From contig JADLZK010010166.1 of NCBI GenBank assembly GCA_015847255.1, positions 372,001 to 436,000 on the forward strand: a stretch of 64,000 nucleotides of DNA, written 5' to 3'. The translations under genes were made by a program, and so were the position numbers. Source of the DNA: Hyparrhenia diplandra. Lineage: Eukaryota; Streptophyta; Magnoliopsida; Poales; Poaceae. Positions 1 through 10,666 of this stretch are shown piece by piece; within the stretch, counting starts at the first letter, position 1, and every line of letters starts with the position of its first letter. The notes beneath the pieces were generated by a model. That model was given only the letters and a program-made list of their open reading frames with translations, did not search any database and was not told where the DNA came from.

Positions 1-1070
1 ACATGTATCCATCTCAATCCGCATGTGTGGAAGTGGATCGTAGTGGAATTAAACCAAGTTCCATGCCAATCCTGGCACACATGGATTGAAGTGAATATAC
101 ATGCATCCAAAGCAAGGCCTTAGATGCATTGGGAATGATGGGTTGGCCTATGAGCGGTGTATCCCACAGGGCGTGTATCTTCAAACTGTTGTGTTGTAGT
201 TTCTGCTGTTGAGCTCTGAATGACGTGAACAAAGTGTGATGAACAACTTATGTTGTAACTTAAACCACTCTTTTATGTTAAGTGAACCTTGTGAGCTATG
301 TATGCATCATTGCAATATGTATGTACTCTGTTAACTGGGTGCGTAGTTGGTTGCAACGGTGAATCGAGCCCAGCTCCGTATCACATTACGGGTTAACACA
401 ACAGGAAAATAGCGTCGCGGTTGTTGGCAATCAGCTCGTCAGTAGTACTTTTCACACGATGAAAACTGGCATGGTTTTTCTTTTTCGAGATCGGGCTCAT
501 TACCTGTATTTCATTAAGAGGATAGAAAATAGACATAGTAAATCGTTCTAAAAGTTGTACTTCATAGTTATACAAAGTGTCCAGACGAACTTGGATCACA
601 AAGCCAAACCATTCCTACAAATTTGTCTACCTAGCTCCACTGTCAACATAGTCAGTCCTCCCTCCATGTAGAGAAGATCACTGGCGAATAGTCAGGCCGT
701 CCTCCCTCCATGTGGAGAAGGTAACTGGAAAATCAACAGGTGAGTTGAAGTGAGTGAAACCAAAATGTTTCGATGAAATGAAAGGTCAATAGTGATGTTT
801 CAGATGTTGCACGTTCTCCATGGTTTCCAATACTGCTGTTGTATGCAACAATAGGACGATGTGCACACAAGTGCTTGTTTCATGGTAATATCATGTGACA
901 TGCCTAAGTGTCGTCAGGGATCATGCATGGTACAACTTTCTCTGTGTTGTACTACATATCAGTGCTATTAGCTAGCTGCTGGAATTGAATCACACTTACA
1001 CACATGCGAACCTTGAAGATCGAATCGAAACAAGAAACTTACCTGCTATGCCGACGATGGAGATTGCTGT
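1..1070. other. Intergenic stretch, no gene recognised
   Basis: I see no conserved coding sequence here. At about 650-725 a segment containing cctccctccatgt(a/g)gagaag occurs twice in tandem, about 45 bases apart. The rest is unremarkable AT-rich sequence downstream of the minus-strand gene that ends at 1071. Confidence 0.5.
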
Positions 1071-1689
1071 TTATTTTCGCATTCGTATGATGGTTGTACA
1101 CATCATTGGTGCCGTAAGAGCAACGATGCAGAGTGGTAGCATCTGTAGCTTCTCAACCCAGCTATGAGTGTATATTGCAGAGACGTAAATGACGAAGGCA
1201 GCATAAGCAATCGCAATGGAGAAGCCAAACAGACGTAACTGCAAATACAAGAGAAGATTTTTTTTTTTTCCCTTTGTTAGTGGTTGATAAGATTCCATGA
1301 GCAAGCAGTTGTGTCTTGTGTGCATGGAATTCGATCGGCTAGTTTGGATTAGGAACAAGAATCAACTAAGTTTGCTGCAATATTTTTTTGAGGGAACAAG
1401 TTTTCTGCAATATTGACTCAACCCAAGCAAGCAAGCAAGCAACCTGAAGTCGATGGAATCATACGGGGAAATTGAAACTGAAAACATACGGGGGTTCGCA
1501 GGTTCTTGAAATCATGATCCGAAATAGTATGGTGAAGAGAAGAGGGAAAGGAAGAAGAAGAGAAGAAGAAAGATGTGGAGTGGAGCGGGGCAAGTTACCG
1601 ACCAGCTTGTGCGGTGTCGCCTCTGCCTCCGGCGTCTGCTCCTTCTTCCCTTGGCCGATGAGGTGAATTCGCAAGGCGCCTGATTCCAT
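1071..1689 (-). CDS. Small membrane protein of unknown family, block A (2 exons)
   Basis: I do not recognise the family. The last exon (1238 down to 1071) encodes about 55 residues with a hydrophobic segment (LFGFSIAIAYAAFVIYVSAI) and then SWVEKLQMLPLCIVALTA. A nearly identical peptide, NWMEMLQMLPLCISAMTA, occurs at 10130-10327, so this frame has been conserved between the two copies. The exon follows a good acceptor (TTGTATTTGCAG) that is also conserved in the second copy. An upstream exon probably ends at 1599 (TCG|GTAACT). The frame that joins in phase has no visible ATG, while the ATG frame beginning at 1689 joins out of phase. The start is therefore unresolved and the gene may be damaged. 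It lies head-to-head with the plus-strand gene at 2222, about 530 bases away. Confidence 0.45.
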
Positions 1690-1699
1690 TGCCGCCGGT

Positions 1700-2221
1700 G
1701 AGGTGGTGCTGGTCGCACTCTCCGATCTGTAGCAAAGACGGGCACGGTGGTCTTCTTCTTTCGTTATTAGATTTCCTCTATCTAAATCTAAAAAAACATA
1801 GCCGGTGTGTCGTTAATTGGGAGGGGAGAAGAGAGTAGACGAAGGCAATTGAAAGCTGGCGCTAACCCACAAATGGAGTGGCGTCGCGATGGTCAGGAAC
1901 GGTGGGTGGTTGGAAATTGCTTAGTCGTCATGAGAGCAGCGTCCTGCCAATAGGAATGATGGGGCGGTCGGAAATTCGGCGCTGGGTGGGTGGTGCCTAA
2001 GTCGTCGTGAAAGCAGCGTGCTGCCAATGGAGACGCGTCGCCAAGGTTAACGGTGGGCAGATAGAAAATGGCCGGGGTTGGAGCCGTGAAAGGAGCGTCT
2101 CCACCTTCCCTCTGCTCCTCTGCTCCACCTTCCCCACCGCGCGCCCGTGTTCCTCAGACCCCGCCGTCCACCAGCCTAACCTCCGGCGGCCACCCTCCTC
2201 TGTTTACCCTCGTCGTCGCGG
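1700..2221. promoter_or_regulatory. Shared intergenic promoter region of divergent gene pair A
   Basis: About 0.5 kb separates the two divergently transcribed membrane-protein genes. It contains a direct repeat of roughly 30 bases with the core GTCGT(C/G)(A/G)TGA(G/A)AGCAGCGT, near 1923 and 2000. Each repeat is followed by CCTGCCAATAGG or GCTGCCAATGGA, which contains a CCAAT box. This looks like a bidirectional promoter, but that is inferred from layout alone. Confidence 0.35.
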
Positions 2222-3567
2222 ATGGAGAACGGCTCTCCCTCTGATCGCAACAGGGACGATGAGGCCGAGGAAAAGGACGCCGGGCTACGGTCGGTTGTGG
2301 CTGTGCGCGAGTACTATGATAGGGTACGCGTGCGCTACTTCGACTCCGAGGTCCCATCGCCAGTGTCCCCGGGAAAGGAAAAGGCGGTCGTGATGGAACC
2401 GAGCAGGATCGAGTTAGGACCAAGGCGACTTAGTTTCAGGGATCATCCAAGTTCCTCTATCCATCGTCCACAAAGAAGTTATCCAAAACCACACCAACCG
2501 TCGGTAAATTATTGCAACCTCTTCAATCGCCTTTATTTGTACACAGAAAATCGTGTTTTTCCCCATGGTCAGGATCAATCAATGATTCAATCATGACTTA
2601 ATTGCATTTATTCATTGCCCACATCACCATTTGTAGCTAGCCGACGACATGCAACAAAATAAAACTGATTTCTCATTCTCATCAAATGTATGTCATGAAT
2701 GCAGACTCCCCACAGCGCCGTGACGAATACGATCGCGACTACTCCTACTGCCGGTGCCAGTACTAGCACTAGCACTGGAGGGCACAGCCTTGCCCTTGCT
2801 AACTTGTCGGCAGCAGCGAATGGCGGCGGTGCGCCTCCAGGCCACCTCGAAAGTCAGAGCTCGAGCCTCATCTCCAGGTCGTGGCGTCGTCGTATTCTGA
2901 ATATTGTCGGATACGGTACTACTGCCACTGGAGGTGGCCATGCTCCTGACTTGGAGGCAGGAGGAGAACGTGCCGCTCGAGCTCAACAACCATCGGTAAA
3001 TGTAAATTCTTGCTCCCCCTTCCATCGCCTTTCGGACTTTGTCCATTAATTTGCCACATCTATATATGGAGTATATACCTACCATGAAGTCAAGAACAGG
3101 CTACACTATAGATGTTAATGAAAAAATATCATTGTCAATTCATCATTGTTTTTTTAAATATAATTGTTCATGTCCTCAACCCATAATTTGTGTGGCACCC
3201 AAATGCGGTTTTTCACAGTACACTCAAATTCACCTCCTAGTCCTACCTAATGTGTTTCTTATTCTTCTACTACTACTAAAAAGGTTTCTTCCTTTATACC
3301 TTGCAGCAGGAGGCGGCCAAAACGTTCAGACAGTTTTCTAACCAAGTTTTTTCCACATTAGTAGTTGCGTCCCCCATGGCAAATTTTGCGTTAAAGGACG
3401 CTCCTAAGCACGTCAAGATCATAATATTTGTAGGCCAGGCGGTCATCTTCATCGTCATGTTCACTGCAATCCTGTACACAGAGTTGGCTTACCACCGGAT
3501 GGCCTTCTTGGTGGTATCTTGTCTAGCTTTTGCGCTCTCGGCATTCATCTTCGCATCTCAGCTCTGA
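2222..3567 (+). CDS. Membrane protein of unknown family, block A (3 exons, about 277 aa)
   Basis: Not a family I recognise. The exons are 2222-2503, 2705-2995 and 3307-3567, all phase 0. Donors are TCG|GTAAAT in exons 1 and 2, and acceptors are ATGCAG and TTGCAG. Exon 1 (94 codons) is charged and disordered, with a YYDRVRVRYFDSE stretch. Exon 2 is Ser/Thr/Gly-rich. Exon 3 holds two predicted membrane helices at about residues 228-248 and 256-275 and ends in FASQL. The paralogue at 16265-16906 shares exon layout and the LKDAP-x-x-VK...FVG signature just before the first helix. The C-terminus is predicted to sit in a membrane with a long soluble N-terminal part; topology is unknown. It is transcribed away from the minus-strand gene at 1071-1689. 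Confidence 0.6.
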
Positions 3568-4639
3568 ATTTGGACTAGTAGTGCGCTGAATTGTTATCAC
3601 TGCATGCATTGTTATCAGTGCGCCCTTTGTTGGACTAGTAGTGCGCTGAATTTGGCACATCTGTATACTTGTTGATGATCATCCCGATCGTTTCTGTTTT
3701 TTCCGTTCATTCTTAAATCTGAAATGAGACGGGAACGATATGATGATATGGCTGTTTTTCTCGACCATTTTCGCTTTCCTCTTTTGTTGGGATTGGGATG
3801 TCCGGTTTTTACCTGCATATGATATCTCATTTTAAGAAGCCCAATAATACTGTACAGTTGATCATAGGGCGTGTTTGGTTGCTCACTAAATTTGCCATAA
3901 GTTGAACCGTAGTCATTATCCAGACTTATTGGGCCTTGCCTAACTTTATAGAAAGGAAAGTAGATGTGTTTATTAAGTGTTTGGATTGCTACCCCAAATG
4001 TTAGGCAAAACTTTATGGCAGTGTTTGTTTTGTTGCTAAAGATGGCTGGGATCACCCATACAGCTTAGGCCTCATTTGGAAACTCAAGTCCCCATAGAAA
4101 CCCTACTTTTTTTCCATGTGAGAAAACCATGGGGATGTCATTTGAATAAGATATTTAGTTAATCTGTATGGGAATTTTTCCCTCCTTGGGTCCAGATCAG
4201 TTTTTTTAATCTACATCATCGTTCTCACTGGACTTGTTGGAGGACTGCTGAACTTGGTCATAATGCTATATTGTGGTTCTAGGTAAGACCCGATGTTCAA
4301 TTGGAGGCAAAACAATCTGGAGGTAGCATGTCAGCAAAAGAATTCTTCTGGGGATGGCATATCAAATGTTCACCCTATTTGCCTACCCCACCACCCCACC
4401 ACATAACCACATAATTTAACATAACCCAGTGCTTCCACAATTTGTTTTTTTCAAGTCTGTCCATAAGGTAGAAAATGTAGGGACTAACTGTTTTTTGCGG
4501 ATTTATATTTCTGAATCAACTAATCTGCAACTCTACATACCTATAATAGCTTGCTAACTGACCTGCAACTCTACATACCTGTAATGGCTTGCTGGGTAAC
4601 CTTGCATTTCAAGGACCGTGCAGTGGTAAGTTACTGATT
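3568..4639. other. Intergenic; short direct repeat and Tourist-like debris
   Basis: A direct repeat, ttggactagtagtgcgctga, occurs at about 3571 and 3630, just after the gene's stop. From 3868 (GGGCGTGTTTGGTTGC) to about 4040 the sequence resembles a degraded Tourist-type MITE, and a second GGCCTCATTTGG-type end is seen near 4068. No gene is supported. Confidence 0.35.
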
Positions 4640-5048
4640 TTTTTAGATAAAGGAATTAACATTTCGGCCTCTGCAGAAATGCATACAGCCTAAAAGCCTC
4701 TACGTGACCACACACAACCAAACTTATTACAAAAATTAAGAATAAAAAAATTTTAGTACATGAAGATAAAGACCCATATGGTGAATGAAGGTAGGCATAT
4801 TTGGCATGCAGTACATGTGGGCTCCCCAGTCCCCAAGGCAGTCCTCCCACTCCAAACGAAGAGTTGTAACATGATGGCTCAAAAGAAATTTGGAAATCAT
4901 ATTCAGCGCAGTTGGTGTTTCCACTTCCAGTGGTGCCAGCCTTCTTTTGCTTCTTTTCTGACTTAGTCCCAACCACTTCTCGCTCAAGCTTCCTTGAAAC
5001 TAAATATGTGCAACGGCACGGTCTCGAAAAAAAAAAAAAAGCTTCCAT
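4640..5048 (-). mobile_element. LINE 3'-end fragment, minus orientation
   Basis: The plus strand shows a T run followed by tagataaaggaattaac and then cggcctctgcag. Read on the minus strand this is CTGCAGAGGCCG...TTCCTTTATCTAAAAAAA. A closely similar tail ends at 18309 on the plus strand (TGCAGAGGCCG...TTCCTCTATCTTAAAAAA), which I associate with 3' ends of grass LINEs. No reverse transcriptase is recognisable in this copy, and its upstream limit is uncertain. Confidence 0.4.
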
Positions 5049-5269
5049 GAAACTATTTGCTACCGATCAGGTTGTGGCTGTTTCTGGCATCTTGGTTAGG
5101 GAAAGGTTTCCGTGGCACCTGCCACGGCTATGTCCTTCTTGCCGATGTTCTTTCCGTCTTTTCGGTTTTACTTGTAAGGTCTAAAGCCTCCAACAGATCA
5201 AAGAAAGTACAGTAGCACACAAGAACACACACGAACACAAATGGTTTGGTGGATGGAATGACTTGACCT

Positions 5270-5402
5270 TTTTTGCTTTTCTTTTGTACTTATATAGTTT
5301 CACTCCTTTAGGCTCGATGTTTGTAGGCCGCCATTAGGGCAACTCGCCCTTTACACTCGACGTTTGTATTCTGTCAGTTCTCAAAAAAAAAAAAAAAAAA
5401 AT
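5270..5402 (+). mobile_element. Possible retroposon tail ending in poly(A)
   Basis: The sequence ends GTCAGTTCTC followed by about 18 A. Similar TTCTC-A(n) junctions recur at 23500 and 49376. I infer the 3' end of a non-LTR element; no target-site duplication was identified. Confidence 0.2.
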
Positions 5403-5809
5403 GCTATGAACCTAGATGCTAGTAAGCACCTGGACACACAGAATGTGTTGATTTCTCCGCTGGATTGTTGCACGCGGTTATCCAGCAATTGCCTTCAGTA
5501 GTAGCCGATGGCACACTAACCATATTGTCAGCAAACTGTAGATCGTCCGGCAAGGCTACAAGTGGCTGAGAGGAAGCTGAATCTGGTGTTGGGCCTGGCG
5601 TGAAGTTCAGAAGCAATATAGGCTTGGCCCTAGTAGGAGTAGGGGGCTTGCCCAGTGTTATTGGAGCCCACGTTTGGGCAAAGGATTCAGCCCAGAAAAG
5701 GTTCACGGATGAGGGTTTGGGCTCCATTCAACGCTGATCCATGCGCCTCAAAACGTGGCCCACGGATCCTGTATTTTACCGGGGAAATACAAATACTTTG
5801 CTAAATTAT

Positions 5810-7717
5810 TTTTTTTTTTTAGAAGGGGCGGCAAAAGCTTTGCCGCGATTTTCTAAACGAAAAAAAGAAAAGGCAACTGCCAGCCCAGGATTTTTGACTG
5901 GAAACCGGGCCGAAAAAACCATACAGATGAGGGAGGGTACCCTACTCCCCAAGCACACTTAGGTACCAAACAACTCAACTCCGCCACAAATGGCGCCCAC
6001 TCAACTCGACTTTAGGGGAGTGTTTCACTCCACCTACTACTGGGATCCACCAACTCCACTTATACAACTCAACTAACAACAACACGGATGGAAAACAAGG
6101 ATAAACAATAAGCACCTCTCGGTTGGATTGGGTCATCAACACGAGGTTCCATCACCGCCCGCTCGGTCGGATTGGGACGTCGACACGAGCCACGAGCCAC
6201 CACGGGAAAAGGCACAAAACCAAGAAAGGAAAAACACAACATACAGAACACGAAGTCACCACGCCACCACCACCTGGGAGAGGAGCCGCAAGGGAGCCGC
6301 CGATCTTCGCGCCGTCGTCACCAACGTATGAGCCGTAGCCCGGCCGCAAGTCCGGCGACCACACGAAACTCCTCCGCCACGGGACTATCCTCCTCAAGTT
6401 GCACACCCACAATCGCGATCCCCTCGCTCGGCGATGCATCCAGACACTCTTGTTGCGGCACCGTTGAGAACCAGCGATCCCAAACAACTCAACTTGGGGG
6501 GCCTCGCCTCACCCAACGACTCAACTACTACCCGGGACTCGGATATCTCAAAACCACTCCAAGAGCATCACTTCCGCCCCACCAGCACCGAGAACACCAC
6601 CACCACCATGCGCGACAACTCGAGACCTCCAGCCCCATGGGCCCTCCGCACCAACACGCCAACACGGACCAAGTGCACCACCAAAGCTACGCCGCGGGCA
6701 ACACCACCCACCGACCACCACCCCCCGTTAAAACCAAGATGGGTCTCCCAAATGCGACACCTCCAAGAAGGGCACGCGCCAATGGCGCCGCCGTCGCGAC
6801 GTCCGTAGGGGGCCCGGGGTTTCCGAGAACCCATCTTTGCAAGGACATGGCAGCTCTCAATGGTGCCCCCGGCCGGGAGGACGGCGACCCAAGGCGCCGC
6901 CACCATTGCCACCGACCAAGCGGCGGTGAAGGCTTTTCGCCCGTCTCAGCACCATGCCGCCGCACACTCCCCGGTCTGGCGGGAAGCCGGCTCCCGCCAA
7001 CTTCAAAACGCCGCCATCACGGAAGAAGCCCGGCACCGCGGAAAATACCCGGCACCAACGCAAGCACCGGCCGACCCCCGCCCCACCACCATGGTGGCGC
7101 CAAACGAGGATGACCATGAGGAGAAGGAAGGGAGTACCCGATCATCTTGTCGCTCCCGGTCGCCCATACACTGAAAAGCAACCGGTTTCTCACCAACTCC
7201 GGCCACCATGCGACCGGGAGCGGCAAGGCGGGCAGCTCCGGCCACGCCCACCCACAGCGGCTGCGCCCGGCCGGCCCGCTCCCGAAGACAACACGGCCGC
7301 GCCCGCGCCGTCCATCCGCGCCGACGCAGCCGGAGTCGTCCGTCCGTCCCAGCCGCCGCCGCCGCCGCCCGACCGGGACCGCCGCCAAGCACCAGCACGC
7401 CGCCCACCGCGCGCCCCAGATCCGGCCGGGAGACCGCGGATCGAGGGGTGAGCCGCCGTCGCCGAGGGCGGCCCGCTCAGCGGCGAACTTCTCCTGGAGC
7501 ACCGGCATCCGCGCGCGCCATGGATCCGCGGGGAGGGAGGGCATAGGCCGCCGCCTTCTTCCTCACGGGCCACACGAAGAGCTTCCGGCGGGCCGCTCGG
7601 CGGCGCGGCGGGAAAATAGGGGAAGGGTTGAGGTGTGGCGGCGCGCTAGGGTTGTCGCCCGCGCCGCCCACGCGAGAGCGACGGGAGCGACGGGTTCACA
7701 TTTAATAAAATAATCCC
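5810..7717 (-). mobile_element. Non-LTR retroposon with 16-bp target-site duplication
   Basis: The 16-base sequence tactttgctaaattat occurs at 5794-5809 and exactly again at 7718-7733. On the minus strand the enclosed 1.9 kb ends in a stem-loop (GCGGCAAAGCTTTTGCCGC) followed by CCCCTTCT and a poly(A) run (the T run at 5810-5820). These features define an antisense target-primed insertion. The body from about 6100 to 7700 is very GC-rich, with overlapping open frames on both strands that look compositional. No reverse transcriptase or endonuclease motif was recognised, so this is a non-autonomous or 5'-truncated copy. It lies directly upstream of the TSR2 remnant; block B has related flanking sequence (aaatacaaaatactttgct) at about 31565-31585 without it. 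Confidence 0.6.
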
Positions 7718-7959
7718 TACTTTGCTAAATTATCCCTCTCGACAAGAACGAGCTGGAGGGTTTGATTGACGACGGCATGGACAAGTACTTCGGCGGCGGC
7801 ATGGACAAGTACCGACGCCGACATTGAGGATGGCACCGTCGAGGAGGTATCCATTCTTCTTCTCCTGCTTTAAATTCTCTCTGTATAATCTAGTCTCTCA
7901 TTCATGAATCAGCAAATCGATCTGTAGGTAGTTAACATGATCAGAAACTAGCTAGATTT

Positions 7960-7983
7960 CTCCAAAAAAAAAAAAAAAAAAAA
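7960..7983 (+). repeat. Poly(A) run in TSR2 pseudogene intron
   Basis: About 20 consecutive A follow TTTCTCC. The matching intron of the sister gene near 32750 lacks it. It may be a retroposed tail or a slippage expansion. Confidence 0.4.
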
Positions 7984-8181
7984 GACAAAGGGAGTTTAAT
8001 TTGTTGTCAGAATAGCTGCATCAGTGTTGCTTTTCAAACTTTATTTGGTTTCAATGTTTGAATATAATACAAGTTCTTTTCCTTCTCTCCAACGCATCGA
8101 CTCAGCACTTATCACTAAGCTATCCATTTGCGGCCGTTTACTCTAGCATTGGGCTTGGGCCTCGCCTGCCTCCTGGGCCTG

Positions 8182-8211
8182 GGCCTGGGCCTGGGCCTGG
8201 GCCTGGGCCTT
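8182..8211 (+). repeat. (GGGCCT)n hexanucleotide microsatellite
   Basis: About five to six uninterrupted GGGCCT units lie in the intron of the TSR2 pseudogene. The sister intron at about 33340-33370 has only scattered, unexpanded GGGCCT-like motifs. Confidence 0.7.
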
Positions 8212-8432
8212 GAACTCCCTAGTCACGCTCCTCTTCTTCCTGGCTCTGTTGCTCATCACACCGTGGCTGTCACTGTTGAAGCAGGTTCACTGCCGACAGA
8301 GTTGATTATTGTTCATTGTTGTGTTGAGTCGGAGTTAATTTCATTTGGCTGCATCGACATCGTCATCAAGTTAATTTGTTTCCGTTTAAAGCTGCCGAGA
8401 CACCTATTCTCTTCACCCAAGCTGGTTACTAA

Positions 8433-8642
8433 GGGCCTGTTTGGCATGGCTTCTTCTTGGCTCCGGCTCCTCCGGAGGAGCCCTACCAAACGGTTTGGGA
8501 GGAGGAGTTGTTTGGAGCCGTTTTTTTTAGTGGAAAAGGAGGAGCCGGAGCTGTTTTGGAGGAGCCCCAATTTCGAGCTTCTCCAAAACGGCTCCGCCTC
8601 CTCTAGTGAAGCCCCTTTCGAGAAGCCCTGCCAAACACCCCC
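8433..8642. mobile_element. Tourist-like MITE (PIF/Harbinger type) in TSR2 pseudogene exon
   Basis: A 210-bp element begins GGGCCTGTTTGGCATGGCTT and ends in the imperfect inverted repeat AGCCCTGCCAAACACCCCC. It is flanked by TAA (8430-8432 and 8643-8645), the TWA target expected of PIF/Harbinger elements. The sister TSR2 exon at 33640 reads straight through (GTTACTAAGCATCTG), which gives the empty site. The interior is itself rich in inverted repeats of GGAGGAGCC-type sequence. Confidence 0.85.
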
Positions 8643-8760
8643 TAAGCATCTGATGATTATGTACACACGCTGTATGCGACAGAACTATTCGTACATTGAT
8701 GAGCTTAGTTAGGAAGACACGGCTTGCCTGCAGCGCCATTACCCAGAGCAAAGAGGTAAT

Positions 8761-10129
8761 AACTTTGGAACTTTAGAGCGTTTGATAAATTGTGCAATAT
8801 GTGAACGGAAAACGACACAAGCTTTGTTAGTGGACATAAAAGATATGGCGCTTCTTTGGTCCATGGCAGGATGTAAGACCCTCAGGCTGTCCACTACAGT
8901 TGCAAATGTAATTAGTAAGTAGTTAGCTTAGGAAAATTCCCCACGCAGCCTAGGCTGCGGTGGGGTGTGCTTCTCGCGCATGTAACGGATGTTTTATGCT
9001 CTTCTCCTTATTATTAATCATCAAAGTCGGGATCTTTTAAAAATAAATTATGCAATATCCCTGAAAGTCAAGAGCTTTTGATCGGTGCAGCATGCATATA
9101 TATGCAATTTTAGACAGACTTGCTGCAATACCGGAGGGGGGGAGGCGCGGGGCGGAGGCCGGAGGAGACAGAGGAGAGCAGAGTGAGGAAGGAGCCACAA
9201 GTAAGAGATGGAAGTACGGAGCTTGTGCGGGTGAGCGCCAGTGAGCGAGGGGAGGCAGTAAAGTTGGGCTGGGCCGAGCCTGGAGCGCCCGGACATCAAT
9301 ACCAAACAATTACCATTTGCCATAAGGCCTTGTACTAGAGTTTTGCTTGAGTGTTTGGGCGTGGCGCAAGTAGGCGTAGGGCCCGGCCCAGCAGAGTTGA
9401 GGGAGTTAATGGTGAGCACATATTATAGGCGTAAACCGAGCCGAGATGTCCCTAAAAAAAAAAAAAGTTGTAAGACTAAAACCCTACGCCTTTTACTATA
9501 GATTTATCAAGTTTTATGGTCATAAGAAAAAAATGTCAAAAAACTCAAGATCAAAACACAAACAACATTGAAAAGTAGTAAAACTCGATATTATTAGTCG
9601 TAAGAGTAAAATGCAGCCATCTTTACCGCCCAGGGGCCCACCAAAAATTATACATGTATAGTAAAAATAAAATCTAGAGATATTGATCGTCGAAGTAAAC
9701 ACTGCCATAGTGCTATGGTTACTGCACCCAGGACCTGCAATTATATATGTAAATTCCTTTCCAGATGTAGCTACTCCCATATTTGCATATCAAGGTTTAT
9801 GGTGTATATAGCCGACAAAGTGTATGCATACGCAGTATATTATTACATCCATAGTTATATATGAAATATGAAAGAGTTTTACAAGCACAAGGAGTATAGT
9901 GTACCTCTTCCACACACGGGTGTGGAGGTTTATTCGTGGATCATGATAAAAGTCATAGCTGCCATAGCTATGTTGAGTTCTGTGTACACAGAACTAATTT
10001 GTGGACGGTAAATCGGTAGTTGTTGAGTATAGTGTACCTCTTCCACACACTCAGTCTGCTTAAAGCTGTATCTGCAGCCGCTGTAGCTGATCCGGAGTTC
10101 GGAATCAGCCGCAACCGCTGCAGCTGCCG
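8761..10129. other. Intergenic, no gene recognised
   Basis: A patch at about 9130-9290 is purine-rich and GC-rich. The rest is AT-rich and includes an A run at 9454. The segment cctcttccacacac near 9903 recurs at 10036, about 130 bases apart, as a local direct duplication. No coding sequence is supported. Confidence 0.4.
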
Positions 10130-10327
10130 CTACACAGTGACATATGGTGGAGCTGGTGGAGCTGTAGCTGCATCGAACATCAGTAGAACACCCAGCAGGA
10201 GAGCAGTCATGGCACTAATGCAGAGTGGCAACATCTGTAGCATTTCCATCCAGTTACGAGAGTATGTCTCCGCAACGGAAAGAACGAAGAAGCCATACCA
10301 AATGGCTGCGCTTACCATTACCAGTTT
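10130..10327 (-). CDS. Small membrane protein of unknown family, block B (3' exon)
   Basis: This is the paralogue of the minus-strand gene at 1071-1689. The exon begins after the conserved acceptor TTGTATTTGCAG and encodes KLVMVSAAIWYGFFVLSVAE, then NWMEMLQMLPLCISAMTALL, then a Pro/Ala tail. A matching upstream exon border (GTGGTCG|GTAAC) lies at 14105. The intron would thus be about 3.8 kb and would contain LINE fragments. The frame of the presumed first exon that would join in phase has a stop, so the copy may be nonfunctional. Family and function are unknown. Confidence 0.4.
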   Translation of the reverse strand, partial: KLVMVSAAIWYGFFVLSVAETYSRNWMEMLQMLPLCISAMTALLLGVLLMFDAATAPPAPPYVTV

Positions 10328-10454
10328 CTGCAAATACAAGAGACCAAGAGTCCATCACGGGATGCACACAATTATTTTGGTTCTGATTTTTTGTTTTTTT
10401 GTTTTGGTTATAAGGCAAAGGAGGAGGAAAATCTGTATACATGCCATTCTCGCT

Positions 10455-10666
10455 TCTCTAAAAGTCAACCGATTCTAATTTTGACTAAATTTAGAAATTA
10501 CTAATAATTATAATACAAGATTAGTATCAATAAATTCATGATGGAATATTTTTTTGTAATAAATTTTGTTTGAGACAAAAAAATTAATCTCAATTACTAT
10601 AAACTAGGTCAAACTTTAGTTAAGTTGGCTGACACGATTTGCATTGTTTTTGGGACAGGGAGTAGG
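10455..10666. mobile_element. Degraded Stowaway-like MITE
   Basis: The sequence begins around aaaagtcaaccg, has an AT-rich interior and ends tttttgggacagggagta. That resembles the GGGACGGAGGGAGTA terminus of the intact element at 35204-35460. The left terminal repeat is poorly preserved. Confidence 0.4.

Larger units (their letters stand above)
7736..8760 (+). pseudogene. TSR2-like pseudogene, block A
   Basis: This is a broken relative of the TSR2 gene at 32235-34161. The exon 2 remnant (to 7846) reads LDKNELEGLIDDGMDKY and then loses frame through a partial duplication of the GGCATGGACAAGTAC segment. It still ends GTCGAGGAG|GTATCC like its sister. The exon 3 remnant (KHLMIMYTRCMRQNYSYID, about 8643-8755) has lost its acceptor (AAGCTG instead of AAGCAG), is interrupted by a Tourist MITE, and hits a stop in GAGCTTAGTTAG. 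Exon 1 with the WGG region was not found; the site is occupied by the retroposon ending at 7717. Introns remain alignable to the sister copy, for example around ctctctgtataatctagtctctc. Confidence 0.75.

Noticed and set aside
5419..5727. Minus-strand open frame with a Pro-rich translation
   Set aside because: No domain, no paralogue and no splice context. It may be transposon-derived, but this cannot be supported.
6100..7700. Long overlapping open frames (over 300 codons) on both strands in GC-rich sequence
   Set aside because: They coexist in several frames, have proline/arginine-rich low-complexity translations, and lie inside a retroposon defined by a 16-bp TSD. Openness is explained by composition.
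10020..10478. Plus-strand open frame with MQSGNICSISIQL, similar to MQSGSICSFSTQL at 1128
   Set aside because: The similarity is the reverse-strand shadow of the conserved minus-strand membrane-protein exon, which has the splice acceptor and the hydrophobic helices.
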